DNA of 64,000 nt from positions 19,233,150 through 19,297,149 of the forward strand of contig NC_135559.1 in assembly GCF_964340395.1 (NCBI RefSeq), given 5' to 3'. Source of the stretch: Glandiceps talaboti (Eukaryota > Hemichordata > Enteropneusta > Spengelidae). Below, piece by piece: positions 10,838-23,022 of this stretch (positions are counted from its first letter, which is position 1; every line of letters begins with the position of its first letter). The notes under the pieces are model-generated. The model was given only the letters and a program-made list of their open reading frames with translations. It did no database searches and was not told the DNA's origin. A program made the position numbers and the translations under genes.

Positions 10838-11457
10838 TGTACATAACGCTTATAGATGAACTGGGTGAAAGATGAAATCAGAGGACCATATTTTGTACCG
10901 ATGAACTAGAATGGGAAGACTATACACAGACGACCAAATATACCGAAACGATACAGCTGTGACTTTGAACTACTGACACAATAGTGAACAATAAGGGTAT
11001 AAATGGTACATTTACCACTGGAACGTTCATCCACATATAATCACCTTTGCCTCCTGTGTAAAGATAGGAACAATCAGATAATTGTGTGTGGTGACAAACT
11101 TAGGCAAGACATAGAACTTTACCCTCATCTCCCCTAACGGTAGAAGTTGACCGTTTTCCACACAGACAAATGTGTGTCTTTAGCACCCTTTCTAGATGGG
11201 GGCATACACGTATACACATGTACATAACGCCAACAGATGAACTGGGTGCAAGATGAAGTCAGATGGCCATGTTTTGTACCAATGAACTAGAATGGGAAGA
11301 TTACGTACAGACAAGCAAATAAACCCGAAACGATACAGCTGTGACATTGAACTACTGACACATTAGTGAACAATAGGGGTAAAATTGAAACATTTACCAC
11401 TGGAACGTTCATCCACATATAATCACCTTTGCCTCCTGTGTAAAGATAGGAACAACA
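10838..11457. repeat. Local direct duplication (two 240-bp blocks), unit A
   Basis: Block 10838-11078 and block 11218-11457 are diverged direct repeats. Both start TACATAACGC and contain TGTACCxATGAACTAGAATG and CACATATAATCACCTTTGCC. No coding is seen. Confidence 0.85.
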
Positions 11458-11989
11458 TAAGAATACCACTCCTATAGATTTACAAGCAGCTATGATCAGT
11501 GAAGTACCACCGGGACAAATATGTTCAAATTACCAGCAAGGCTAACATTTATTGGACTTTGACACCCTGGTAAAAGTTTTGACAAATATTCCACTATGTC
11601 CAAAGTTCAAACAACAACGTTTACCCTGATTTCCTGTGGGTGAAAGGTTGGGTAAAGGTGTCACTATGGTAACTATACCCGGGGTGTCAAATACTTCAAA
11701 CACTTGCAAGTATTTCGCTGGGTTAAGGAGGACAAAACATGTTAAACACTATGGTTTTCCCCCCTGTCACCCCCCCTGGTGAAGATGGGTGACAGTATGG
11801 TCTTTCCCAGTAGACAAATATACCCCCCAAAATACTACCCACCTTTATCCACCCTGACAGACATGCGCAAATGAGACTTTTCGTATAGTGTTACGAAACA
11901 ACTTCAAGCCAGATAGGGGGTGGGGTCACTCAAATTTTGTGGATTTTCGAAGCAATTCCTCCGACTACCCCCTGGTCGTAAATAATGGC

Positions 11990-12734
11990 GGATCCCTTAT
12001 TTGACAAATTGCAATATCTACCAAATAGAGTAGTCTGTAAGGTACGCCGTGACGGGGCGCCCTCAACCATCGGCCAACCCCTAACAACCCCTGTGAGAGG
12101 AGGCCGGTGAGGGCGAAACGTCACGACGTATCTTACAGTCTACCAAATAGAGCAGTGTGTGTTGTTAAAGGTTTGAAGAAATTTGATAGCGCGTCACAAT
12201 CACTACTTGAGTTGCATCTGCTTCCAGTTAAGACGTGGGTAGAATTCAGTGTCAATTTACTTGTTTTCAAACGGCATGACTCCGGTGTACATTACTGGTA
12301 TGATTGAGGGAGTTCACAACTTCAATAATAATCTAAGAACAAATAGTGGTCACAGTCTCGTTGGTAAACGATCTTGCAGTAAGTTGAATGACAGTTTTTT
12401 TTGCTGTATGTACTCCGAGTCTATGGAAGTCCATTCCAGAAGAGTTGGAAATTTTGATAAAGTGGAGTAATTGAAAAGAGGGTTGAAGACGTACCCTTTT
12501 AAACTTTCTTATAACTTGTAACAGTTGATTTTCCCCTTGTATGTTTTCTAAACCTTCTTTTTAATTTTTTTTAAAGAAATTTATCTTAATTTACGAATTT
12601 TACCTCGCATGTATTGGTTGTATTATATGATATGTTTTAATGTCTCTTTTAATTTATTGTGAAGCGCTTTGGAATATTTCTAAAATAGAGGAAGTGCTCT
12701 AGATTGAAATAAATGTTCAATAACGAAATAGTGT
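11990..12734 (+). mobile_element. CR1/L2-like LINE 3' fragment, unit B
   Basis: Same LINE carboxy-terminal fragment as at 185-826, reading ADPLFDKLQYLPN before it is broken by the hairpin insertion at 12035-12138. It resumes after the target duplication with NRAVCVVKGLKKFDSASQSL and LLPVKTWVEFSVNLLVFK. The insertion is younger than the LINE and is absent from the other three units. Confidence 0.8.
12035..12138. mobile_element. Hairpin MITE-like insertion, unit B only
   Basis: A 104-bp GC-rich insertion that is absent from the same site in units A, C and D. Its ends are inverted repeats of about 20 bp (CTGTAAGGTACGCCGTGACG against CTGTAAGATACGTCGTGACG on the other strand). Pairing continues inward through CGCCCTCA/TGAGGGCG and CGGCC/GGCCG. 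The element is flanked by an 18-bp direct repeat, TCTACCAAATAGAGYAGT, at 12017-12034 and 12139-12156, with one mismatch. This is a clean insertion with a target duplication. The family is not identified. Confidence 0.88.
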
Positions 12735-13072
12735 AAGTAGTAGTCCCAGAAGTCTACAGGTAGGCCATAGAGGTATATATAGGAATGCCCCCTTATAGTT
12801 CAATGGGTAGGGTGAGCAGTGAGATGTCTGGGAGAGATATATTAAAACTAACACACACATCCATTTGACTGTGATCACTGGACTCATACTTGGAGTAATT
12901 GGATCCAAAGTGTCAAATCACAAATCAAGAGCAAAGTAGTTTTCAATAATCCCTCTCAGACTATCAGAATCTTCAACTACCCGTCGCATATCATTTTGTA
13001 TGTGTGCCCTCCCCCTTCATAAAGTCTGGCCCAAGCCTAACTCACAACCTGTCTCGATTTCATTCTATACAC

Positions 13073-13152
13073 ATGTTCAAGAAGGACGCATCACGTTATG
13101 TAGCTTCTTTTCTGGGTCAAGCTTTGGAGATACAGCCTTCGTTTACTGACAG
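13073..13152 (+). CDS. Candidate 80-nt leader exon, unit B
   Basis: Homologue of 1159-1238, open throughout and ending in the same CAG|GTAATG donor. It carries Y for C at codon 9 and Q for K at codon 21, both shared with unit D. The possible acceptor is at about 17425. Confidence 0.33.
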
Positions 13153-13364
13153 GTAATGTACGTGTTTTTAAAAAACCCATTTAGTTCTCTTAAACCACAG
13201 CCTCGAAGACGCACCGCTTGACATATCAAAGTGTCGCGATAGAAATATCAACTCTGGTTGTCGAGAATGACCCATTCGGTGCCATAGTTGTCAATTATAA
13301 ATTGTTCACATTTGTTGAACATTTTGTGAGTGATGCCCCGAGGGAGTGATGCACAATCGCGTAG

Positions 13365-13536
13365 GCTAATATTGTATTCAAGCATGGTCGTAATACAAAA
13401 TAAGGACATTATTATGTATTTACAAACACACTACTCGTTTTTAAGTTCAAACACCGGTGACGGTATTTCTGAGTATCGAAAATATTCAATAATGCCTTTA
13501 TTTGGTATTACAACCATCCCTGAATAGAAAATTAGC
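13365..13536. mobile_element. 172-bp palindromic element, unit B
   Basis: Homologue of 1451-1622 at the same place in unit B, with arms still about 85 percent complementary by eye. Confidence 0.62.
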
Positions 13537-14591
13537 TCACAAGTGACAATGGAATGATGGATGATCAGTCTATCGTTTGGTTTGACTACGGGCGTAATCG
13601 AATAACTCTTGATGTAATGTGAGTATACCATCAGTGGTGATCAATCAACCAACATAGAACTTTATGTCAAAACCCATTTACGAGTATAGTCAGATAGTGG
13701 TATGGTGACTTTGCCGACGTAATCAATCTAAACCACACATGTAGTTACATCATGAGCTCGGAGTTAGGGAGTTTACATTACTCAATTATTAGGCCTAAAC
13801 AAATAATCGTTTGGATTGTTTGGTTCCGGTACCAGACCCCACCTACATATTCACTACCGACCCTACACATTTTCTTACCTATTTGAGAAAAAATAATTAA
13901 ATCGCGAAAATTCTTAAGTGTCGCGAGAAATAGTGGATTCGAAAACTGACAACTAAATATAATACAATATAAAACTGTTCTTCCAGTCTGTAGTGGCTGT
14001 ACATCTGATAAGAAGAAATAAATAACACAGAGACCATTTGGAAAATAATGAAGAACCTGTACTAGACACTCACACATGAAAAATATCTTCCTACCCCACC
14101 TATTCTAAAGTGTAACCGGAACACACATTTTTTTTATTAGGCCGTATCATTAGAAGTCACCTCCTATGTTAATGTACAACGTTGTAGTATGAAGGTCGTT
14201 TTATTGGCGAAAGTTGTTTGTCTCAACATGGTTTAGAGTATTGAATTCTTCAATGCCGAGAACATCTGTTATTTTATGTCAATCGGGAATGCCAACAGCA
14301 TAGCTTTTTGGTAACATTATCTCATATTACGACACGTGTTCTAAAACAAGATAAATGATCTGTCAATGAAAATTTAAAGTTAGCCGTTGCTGAGAATCTT
14401 GTATCAGCAGAAACGAGTGTCAGTACATTTAAACATGTAGTAGATACATTAATACATTTTCATTAAATTGCTAAAATACCAAATTTATGTGTTTTTTAGC
14501 ACAGCTGTTAAAGTTCAGTATTGCTATTCATTTGTATGTGTAAATGAAAGAGAGGAATAATCAGAGACTAACAACTTAGATGGGTTAGCTT

Positions 14592-14804
14592 AGCAGTCAG
14601 TCTGTCAGTCTAGTACAATGCAAACATATCAGTCAGTCAGTCAGTCTGTCTAGTACAGCACAAACATGTCAGTCAGTCAGTCAGTCAGTCAGTCAGTCTG
14701 TCAGTCTAGTACAGTGCAAACATATCAGTCAGTCAGTCAGTCAGTCAGTCAGTCAGTCTGTCTGTCTGTCAATTTAGTACAGCACAAGCATGTTAGTCAG
14801 TCAG
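14592..14804. repeat. CAGT minisatellite, unit B
   Basis: Same nested (CAGT)n and TAGTACAGCACAAACAT spacer structure as in A, with one more higher-order repeat. Confidence 0.9.
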
Positions 14805-15685
14805 CCCAAAGCGAAAGCTGTCACTCGGTCAACAGTATATATATATCGAATGGTCTATCCTTTAGTGACTCTGTGGAATGTAAGACAGCACAATCAGTGA
14901 TTCACCCTGTAGTACAATTCATCAGTTCGTGAGTCACCCTGTAGTACAAGTCAGCAATGACTAAGACTCTTGTTAAAGATAATGTCGATATTGCACAATA
15001 AAACGAATTGAAATTGGGTTGAATTTCAAACACATTTCATACTTAGGGACAGAGGTAACCCCTCTCTGCAACTAACCCCCCCCCCCCCTCCCGTGACAAG
15101 TGAGCCGATTGCTGCCGGCAAGGAAGCTGGCCACCTATCATTACCATTTGCCCTTTTTAAAAACATTTTTTGAACACAACAAGACCACGTACATTACAAC
15201 AACTTATATGACAGAGATAGCAACAGTGATATATCAGCAAATGATATATCACTCATTCTAAGTCCACACCGACATCAGCAATAGTTAAATGATGATGTAA
15301 TTTGAAAGTGATGAATTGCCATGTAGCTAAACATTGCCAAAATAATGCAAACTCTACAGTTCTTCTACAATGATATTGGTGCTGTTCCTCAGATATTCAG
15401 AGATAGATACACATGTATACTCATACATATAGACAGACAGACAAAAGTATATAATAACCGTCCTAGAAGATACCAGATGTAAACTGAATACCTTAGCACC
15501 CGTAAGGGCAAATATTTATATTGTTGTTCCTTCATGCCTTGTAGAAAAGAAAAATTCTGGGCAACCAGACATGATATTGTATATGCAAAGTTATTACTAC
15601 AGCAAAAATAAAATGTAGCTTTGGAACTCCGGCTGACACATTATCCACTTCTGCAAAAGTTGAGTTTGACATATTTTTAACTCAC

Positions 15686-15860
15686 CGTATCTTTCACAAG
15701 ATTGAGTCCACCATTTTAGATGTTGTAAATTGTAAACCTTAATTGACATCTGCTCTTTCTTGCCAGTAAAATCAATGTATGGGTTATTAGTAGGAATACT
15801 GATTTTACGAGCATGTGATGACGGATACTTGATCCCCGAAATTTCGGCCCGATTCTTCAC
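15686..15860 (-). pseudogene. Possible minus-strand exon remnant, unit B
   Basis: Homologue of 3710-3884, with the same LKWWTQSCERY and donor. A few residues near the start differ (PSSHARK). Confidence 0.25.
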
Positions 15861-16422
15861 TCATAGTGTCCTTAATACAAACTAGAAACTTTACAAATTT
15901 CACAAAAAAGATGAATTCCTATGAGCTTTAAATGACCATAGTAAAACAAATTGGCAAAGTCTATGTGTAACCGTCCATTCCAGAATTTTTGGTACAGAGA
16001 GAGTTTGGTTTGACTAATTATCTTCCCATCCATGCTTTCATGGCACACAGAAATATATATATCAACATAGTACAAACACTATTTTCAATTTTGATTGAGA
16101 ATGAAATAGTCGAAGAGATCATATGAATTTATCTCAGTGAATTCTCCAACAGAACAGATCCAATTACCAAATAACTTATTAAAAATAAAAGTTACATCAA
16201 TAATATTTCAGAACAGATGTGCTTTTGTATCATGGATGTATGTATGTACAACATTATATTGAATTTGAAGCATGCATTCTTAAGAGGTAGCCTAAGTACT
16301 GAAAGCCATTAATTACATGCATAGAATGTTCACCAAAACCTAATCAGTGTTAGCCATTACCATAAAGAACATGTGCACGAAATTTCGTTTGCATTGAGTC
16401 AGCCATTTTTGAAAAAATAGTG

Positions 16423-16436
16423 ACACACACACACAC

Positions 16437-16494
<58 letters not shown>

Positions 16495-16495
16495 A
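16423..16495. repeat. CA microsatellite, unit B
   Basis: The longest of the four homologous (CA)n tracts, about 73 bp. Confidence 0.95.
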
Positions 16496-17613
16496 GTCGT
16501 TTTATCCATAATACATAACCTTCGTTATGGAATGTAAAAATGATGTAAAATTGAAAGGAATACATGATATAGAGATTTGTATTTGATTGTGCATGTTTTG
16601 TTACAATTCATACTGCAGTGTCCCATATCGGTAGCATGTGTACCATATAGGTAGCATTGACAGGAAATAATTTAGTTTGCGAGGACTGTAAACAATTTCT
16701 CAGATTTTGTAGACCAACTCTGTGTGAGAGGAAGGGGTCATATTTGAAAACATAGTCTTTACTCAAGGGTAACTTTGGCTTTGGTTATGATTTACGTGGG
16801 GGGGGGGGGGCACTTTGAGATAGCATAATGAATTTGTGTGGAGGCACTACATCCTTATTCCCTGTACTTGGATCTTATTAGCAGAGATGAAGGCCATACC
16901 CCAAATGACTAAATTGGGACTGTATAAAAATTGCTTTGATTGATGTCAAAATCCTCACTACATTAGGTTATCCCAGATGTCCCACACAATTCCAACTTCT
17001 CTCCAGTGAGAGCAACGCCTAACATTGCTGACAATTGACTGATCTTTACATGCTTGTCAGAAGAGCTTTCACTGATATGTTCCACTAGTTTGGATCAATA
17101 ATAGTGCATGGTGGGATGCCAAACCTATTAAAAAATTCAAAGTTCATAAAATTCATTATCATGATAAAATGTGACCCTCTTCATTTCCTAAGTCCGGCCC
17201 TCACCTGAGAACTGGTTTGTAAAATCTAACCCACTCCTGAATTCCCCAGGCCTTGTTCAACTTTTTATTACTGAAGGTTCCATTAACTCTTTTGAGGTCA
17301 GGATCTTGTAAAGATTTGCTGTGGCAGGATTATCGTTAAATTACCATTTGTCTTTGTCCTGTTTATCCCTTCCCATGTATATGAACTATTACCAAAATTA
17401 TCATGATTGCTGTCTTATCTTACAGTGATACTACCACTGTGCTATGGATGGATGCAAATTACGCCATGCTGTGTCATTTGTAAAGTAGACAACAGTGAAG
17501 AGTTTGGATAACAGAGCCAGTCAAGTCTGAGATAGGGATAGAAATCAGGACTAATCACACTTCAGTATCACTGGTCAGCAAACATACCTGGAAAGAACAA
17601 TAAAGATGGATGC

Positions 17614-17964
17614 ATGACCACAACACTATGTATGAAAAATCATTTGCTGTTAAATCGGATCAAACACTGCATACAAGTATGTGGAATAGAATTAGGACAT
17701 AAAGAAGGTGTGACCAACTTAAACAGGACTATAAAATGTGATCAACCACATGAATGTTATGTCTGTGGACAGAATTTCAAAGATAACAAAAATCTAACTG
17801 TCCCCAAGAGGATACATACAGGAGTAAAACCACACACATGTGATGTTTATGGAAAAGCGTACACCCATAAAGGAAAGCCCAACTATCATAAGAAATGCCA
17901 CAGTGAACGACAGCACAAATGTGATATATGTGGAATTAAATAGGTTTTTGCATTGAAAGAAAGT
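17614..17964 (+). pseudogene. Decayed N-terminal zinc fingers, unit B
   Basis: The best preserved of the four remnants. It is in frame with the intact ORF and interrupted only by a TAG at 17941. Finger -3 has lost a Cys and both His. Finger -2 (CYVCGQNF) has Pro in place of the first His. Finger -1 (CDVYGKAY) has Tyr in place of the second Cys. Finger 0 begins CDICGIK, hits the stop, and its helix and HRHRH end continue into the start of the intact ORF. Each lesion removes a zinc ligand or frame. Confidence 0.8.
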
Positions 17965-19488
17965 ATGGCCCGGCATAGACACCGTCATAACTATAAATGT
18001 GATATCTGTGGAAAATTATTTATTTGGAAAACTAAGCTTGACACCCACAAAAGAATTCATACAGGAGAACGGCCATACAAATGTGATGTGTGCGGAAAAT
18101 CATTCACTCAGAGAGGACACCTGGTTCGTCATAAAACAATCCACAGTAGCGAACGCCCATACAAATGTGATATTTGTGAAATGGCTTTTAAAGTGAAGAG
18201 AAAATTGGACATACATAGAGAAATTCATAGTGATGAAAGGAAATATCATTGTGATGTATGTGGAAAAAAATTCCGTCAGAAAGATGTGCTTTACTTACAT
18301 AAAAGAATACATACTGGTGAGCGCCCATACAAATGTGATATTTGTGGGAAATCATTTTCTCGGTCAGGCCACTTAACCACTCACAAAAGAATCCACAGTG
18401 GTGAAAAACCATACGCATGTGATGTTTGTGGAAAGTGTTTCAATTGGAGAAATGAATGTAACGCCCATAGCAGAATCCATACTGGGGAACGACCATTCAA
18501 ATGTGATGTGTGTGGAAAATCATATATTCGCAAAGGAGAACTGAAAACCCATCGAACAATTCACGCAGACGGACAGCCACATACATGCAGTGTTTGTGGA
18601 AAAGTTTTCAAGCAGAAAGTAGGTTTGACTAAACATAAAATAATCCATACTGGTGAAAAACCATACAAATGTGATGTGTGTGAGAAATCATTCCCTCGGA
18701 AAAGAGAGTTACTTGACCATGGTAAACGCCACACTGGTGATAAACCATACACATGTGATGTATGTGGAAAAGCATTCTGTTTGAAAAAATGCCTGAAGCG
18801 TCATCGAATACTCCATGAAAACCCATACAAATGTGATACATGTGGAAAATTGTTCACAGGTAGTACATATCTTAACATCCATGAAAGAATTCATTCTGGT
18901 GAAAAGCCATATAAATGTGATGTTTGTGGAAAAACCTTTAGTCAGAAATCAAGTTTGAACGAACATACAAGAATCCATACCGGAGAAAAACCACATAAAT
19001 GTAATATATGTGGAAAATCATTCACTCGGAAAGGTGATCTTACAAGCCATGAAACAATCCACACCATTGAAAAGCCATATACATGTGATATTTGTGGTAA
19101 AGCGTTTCATGGAAAAGAGAATCTTGCCAAACATACAAAAACGCACTCAGGTGAACGGTACAAATGTGATGTGTGTGGGAAATCATTCACTTCAAAAAGA
19201 TCAATTCAAATCCATGAAACACTTCACACTGATGAAAAACCATATGCATGTGATGTTTGTGAAAAGACTTTTAGTCATAAACACTATTTGCGCCAACATA
19301 GCAAAATCCATACTGGTGAACGACCTTACAAATGTGATGTGTGTGGAAAATCTTTCACCCAAAGAGGAGGCCTAAAGGATCATAGCAAACTCCATACTGG
19401 TGAAAAGCCCTATATATGTGACATTTGCGGAAAAGCATTCAATCAAAGTGGAAACATGGCTACCCATAGAAAAAGACATAGTAATTGA
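17965..19488 (+). CDS. C2H2 zinc-finger protein, 18 fingers, copy B
   Basis: A 507-residue paralogue of the unit A gene with the same 18 fingers and linkers, predicted to be a nuclear DNA-binding protein. The first in-frame ATG after the upstream TAG is at 17965; the equivalent of the earlier ATG used in copy C is TTG here. Finger 1 contact residues are W, T, K, T and finger 2 Q, G, H, R. Finger 8 has Val at helix position 2, where the others have Gly. Finger 18 starts its helix with Q, shared with copy D but not A or C. Fingers 14 and 15 are joined by SGERY. No effector domain is visible. Confidence 0.9.
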   Translation: MARHRHRHNYKCDICGKLFIWKTKLDTHKRIHTGERPYKCDVCGKSFTQRGHLVRHKTIHSSERPYKCDICEMAFKVKRKLDIHREIHSDERKYHCDVCGKKFRQKDVLYLHKRIHTGERPYKCDICGKSFSRSGHLTTHKRIHSGEKPYACDVCGKCFNWRNECNAHSRIHTGERPFKCDVCGKSYIRKGELKTHRTIHADGQPHTCSVCGKVFKQKVGLTKHKIIHTGEKPYKCDVCEKSFPRKRELLDHGKRHTGDKPYTCDVCGKAFCLKKCLKRHRILHENPYKCDTCGKLFTGSTYLNIHERIHSGEKPYKCDVCGKTFSQKSSLNEHTRIHTGEKPHKCNICGKSFTRKGDLTSHETIHTIEKPYTCDICGKAFHGKENLAKHTKTHSGERYKCDVCGKSFTSKRSIQIHETLHTDEKPYACDVCEKTFSHKHYLRQHSKIHTGERPYKCDVCGKSFTQRGGLKDHSKLHTGEKPYICDICGKAFNQSGNMATHRKRHSN

Positions 19489-20085
19489 CAATTTGGGAAA
19501 TGTGAGTGATGCATTTGGAAGACAGGCCTAGAGACACAATCCAATTTGAAACTATTATTTGCCAAGACAGCATTGTTATTGCATGATCCTTTTAGCTACC
19601 CTGAATTTGAAAATACCCTTAAAATGAAGAGGAGAAGGGCTGAGTTAGAAGTAAATATGAAGTGTATATTAAACATGGGTTGAACAGAAGTCAACTGTTT
19701 TGAACAATGAGTAAATATATGAACAGAATTGCCAATGACAATGGAGCTCAGGACATTCCACATGTAAGGTTACATTTGTAAGTGGGCAACCTAGATTGTG
19801 TAAAGTGAAGGCTAACTTTGGCACAGCCATTGATGATTGCAATACATGAAGCAGTGAACACATTGTGTGTAAAAGAAATCTTTGTTGCTGTAAAAGAACA
19901 TTGCAGCAGTGAGTAGACCTGCTTTGATTAACGGATAGTGACTAATGAAACAGAAAAGTTTCAAAAACATGGAAAATGAGTGGTAACTTTGTGTCTACTG
20001 TCTTTATGTTGAGATACTACACTATTCTGACCCTCACTTTTGGGTGCCAAAACAGTTTGTGAAAAGTACCCCTAGTATCCAAACC

Positions 20086-20133
20086 ATTTTAGCACAATTG
20101 AACTAGGTTCAGTAGGGCTATAGGCATCGAGAA

Positions 20134-20181
<48 letters not shown>

Positions 20182-21060
20182 GACTTAAAGGGAAAGAATA
20201 GCCAGGCCAATTGGCTTGCTATTTGGTGGGGACATTACTTAGGGTGTCTAGATGGGAAATTGTTCAAATGAAAGCGATCACATCAGAGGTGTGCTTTGGG
20301 TTTCCAAAAACATGATTTGTTGTGTTAAAAGATGGTTTGACTCGGCCCAGAAATGAAATGAAAGGTTTTTGTTTTATTGGTGCAATGAAACCATTACATC
20401 TTTTATGGGTTACTTCACATGCCAATGTCAATGGCATAAAGATTAACATGTGTTTGGGGTAGCTTGGAAAACAGTTTTTAGCACAGTTGAATTAAATCAT
20501 AGACAGTGTCTATGATTAAAACGTGTTCATTTAAATGCACTATCCTTACAAAAGTTTGTACAAAGAATAAGAAGTCACACATTTTACGGTGAAAGAAAAA
20601 TAGATTCAAATCAAGACTGCCGTAATAATATTATGTTTGGCAGGTTAAATTTCCAGCACAGACTGATTGCCATAATATTTGGTGGGTGTATTACCTTAGA
20701 TGTCTAGTTGCAAAATTGTTTAAATCAAAATGATCTTACCACCAGTGTGTGATTTGGGTCGAAAAATGTGATTTTTGGTCAAAAAATTTGGTCTGATATT
20801 GGTGGTAACATTCTTTTGGGTGTTTAGATTAAGAAATGTTCATGACATGATGATTCCATCAGTGATATGCAAATTAGGGCTAAAATGTGTCTGATTGGTC
20901 AAAAATCTTTCAATCTACTGAGTAGATTGTGCTGAAATTTAATAGGGGTTGTATCTTGGGTGTATGGATGAAGAAATGTTAAGGATATAATCTCTTTAGT
21001 GAGATGCAAGTTAGGTGTAAAAATGTGAATTTTGGTAAAAATTTATATCTCAAAGAGTAC
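20086..21060. mobile_element. Non-coding interspersed repeat, unit B
   Basis: Homologue of 8092-9060, nearly complete, with a small insertion reading GTGATTTTTGGTCAAAAA that brings it closer to the copy at 42743. The stretch 21060-21520 shows nothing recognisable. Confidence 0.62.
20136..20176. repeat. TG microsatellite, unit B
   Basis: Homologous (TG)n tract, longer than in A. Confidence 0.95.
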
Positions 21061-21576
21061 TTGGTCAATGAGACTGAAACTTGGTAACCAGACTTTGTAA
21101 TCACACAAGCACAGTCAAGGCAGCTTGATACATAGTGATGATCACTGCACTGCAGCCTAACAAATCAAATATTTTACCACGGGTGAACTATTACCACTGG
21201 TTCCATCTGCCCTGGGGTCCTTCAATCTGTAACATTAATATGTCATTACTCTGAAATGCAACATTCCATTTCATTTAAACTTGGCACACAGCCGAATGTC
21301 ATCTGGGACATATGCACATCATTGTTTTGTAATATGCAAGTTTTATGAAATGGCAACTGTATTTGTGATTGAAAATCAATAGTTACGCCAGAACTCGTCA
21401 GTTATTGAAATCAACCTTTATTCTTGTATATTGCAGATTTTTTGTGGCATTGAAATCTGTGCTTATATACAGAACAAGGGAAATACACATGTGACATACA
21501 TTATTTTGAGTGCTCGTATCACTTCTTAATGGCATGCATGCATGCACATCCGTACGTATATACATGTATGCATGTG

Positions 21577-21639
21577 TATGTATGTATGTATGTATGTATG
21601 TATGTATGTATGTATGCATGTGTATGTATGTATGTATGT
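21577..21639. repeat. TATG microsatellite, unit B
   Basis: Homologous (TATG)n with one CATG interruption. Confidence 0.95.
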
Positions 21640-22054
21640 TTGATAGAATAGCTGTTACAAAATTAAGGATTTTAAACCATATATTGCCAATTGAAACTGG
21701 CCGTCACAACAACATTGAAAGGAAACAGTGATTATGCACCTTGTGTAGTTCGAGTATTGGAGATGAATTTCACTGTGCATTACTGTGTAAAAATGAAATA
21801 ATGAAGAAGATGAACACTTGGACATTTTATTTAGTTTACAGTCGCAGTTACTTAAATTTGATAATCACTCTATTTAAGGACATTTTTTCATTTGTAGATG
21901 ATACTCTAGCAAGTGTCACAGCTAGATATCTCGGTGATATACTTAATATTTTCAAGACATTGTAAACATTAGTGTTTCTTTTGGTATATTTCCTTGCCAA
22001 TGTCACTTCCTGTGTACACGGCTTAATAAATAAATAAATATACAAATAAATACA

Positions 22055-22056
<2 letters not shown>
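21640..22056 (+). mobile_element. LINE ORF2 C-terminal fossil, unit B
   Basis: Homologue of 9640-10055 with the same internal TGA and (AATA)n-like tail. The last residues read FKTL. Confidence 0.75.
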
Positions 22057-22085
<29 letters not shown>

Positions 22086-22117
22086 TGTATGTATGTATGT
22101 ATGTATGTATGTATGTA

Positions 22118-22148
<31 letters not shown>
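22057..22148. repeat. TATG/TG microsatellite, unit B
   Basis: Homologue of 10057-10156 with a longer (TG)n part. Confidence 0.95.
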
Positions 22149-22159
22149 TCCCCACAGGG

Positions 22160-22345
22160 AGCCCAGGCTCAGCTAGTCGAACTAAATGAACTAAATGGAA
22201 GTAGAACTGAGTTTATACTCATCGGAACCAGACATCAACTTGCCAAGTTTAGTTTTGACCATACTCACAGCTGGACATGATAGAATCAAAATAGTCGATA
22301 ATGTTCGAAGCCTTGGTGTTTGGTTAGATTGGTTTGCCCCTCCCG
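22160..22345 (+). mobile_element. CR1/L2-like reverse transcriptase fragment, unit B
   Basis: Homologue of 10165-10345. A one-base difference (CATACTCACAG) makes HDRIKIVDNVRSLGVWLD readable in one frame. Confidence 0.75.
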
Positions 22346-22518
22346 TACCCACCCCACTTGGCTCCCTCAAACTTTGATTCAACAAATACCCACCTTTCAC
22401 TTTTACATATGGTAATACTTTGGGAATAAGCTGCATTCGTTGTTACGCCTTCCCCTTGAAATATGCTACATCCATAACGTTATAAGGAAATTTAAATTCA
22501 AAATGAAAAGTTTGATAT

Positions 22519-22743
22519 TGTATGTATGTATGTATGTATGTATGTATGTATGTATGTATGTATGTATGTATGTATGTATGTATGTATTTATGTATGTATG
22601 TATGTATGTATGTATGTATGTATGTATGTATGTATGTATGTATGTATGTATGTATGTATGTATTGTAATGTAATGTAATGTAATGTAATGTAATGTAATG
22701 TAATGTATGTATGTATGTGTGTATGTATGTATGTATGTATGTA
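22519..22743. repeat. TATG / ATGTA compound microsatellite, unit B
   Basis: Homologous compound tract. It has (ATGTA)n near 22663-22706 but no (ATGC)n. Confidence 0.95.
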
Positions 22744-22781
22744 GCGAGGGTTGGTTATGGAAACAATTGTGTCAAGGAGGG

Positions 22782-23022
22782 GGGTGTACATAACGCTAAT
22801 AGATGAACTGGGTGCAAGATGAAATCAGATGGCCATGTTTTGTACCAATGAACTAGAATGGGAAGATTACGTACAGACAAGCAAATAAACCCGAAACAAT
22901 ACAGCTGTGACTTTGAACTACTGACACATTAGTGAACAATAGGGGTAAAATTGAAACATTTACCACTGGAACGTTCATCCACATATAATCACCTTTGCCT
23001 CCTGTGTAACGATAGGAACAAC
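22782..23022. repeat. Single 240-bp block, unit B
   Basis: Only one block is present here, looking like a fusion of the two blocks seen in A. This is consistent with deletion by recombination between the direct repeats. Confidence 0.8.

Larger units (their letters stand above)
1..11805. repeat. Tandem segmental duplication unit A
   Basis: This is the first of four directly repeated segments. Its opening bases recur at 11806, 23387 and 33758. The left edge is set by the window, so the true unit boundary may be a rotation of this. Stretches not listed separately (about 830-1150, 1625-2660, 2840-3700, 3890-4470, 4520-5440, 7505-8150 and 11460-11805) hold no gene that I can support. They are unique-looking AT-rich DNA with poly-C or poly-T runs. 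The same layout applies to units B to D unless noted. Confidence 0.95.

Noticed and set aside
10441-10844. Long frames of MYVC, YIHT or similar repeats
   Set aside because: They are translations of (TATG)n microsatellites on either strand.
12035-12138. Hammerhead ribozyme in the unit B insertion (GAAACG after a GC stem)
   Set aside because: The stem next to GAAA pairs well, but the CUGANGA core and the expected cleavage triplet are missing.
17953-17964. Start of copy B at a TTG, giving a protein four residues longer
   Set aside because: Animal nuclear genes start at ATG. The first ATG in frame is at 17965.
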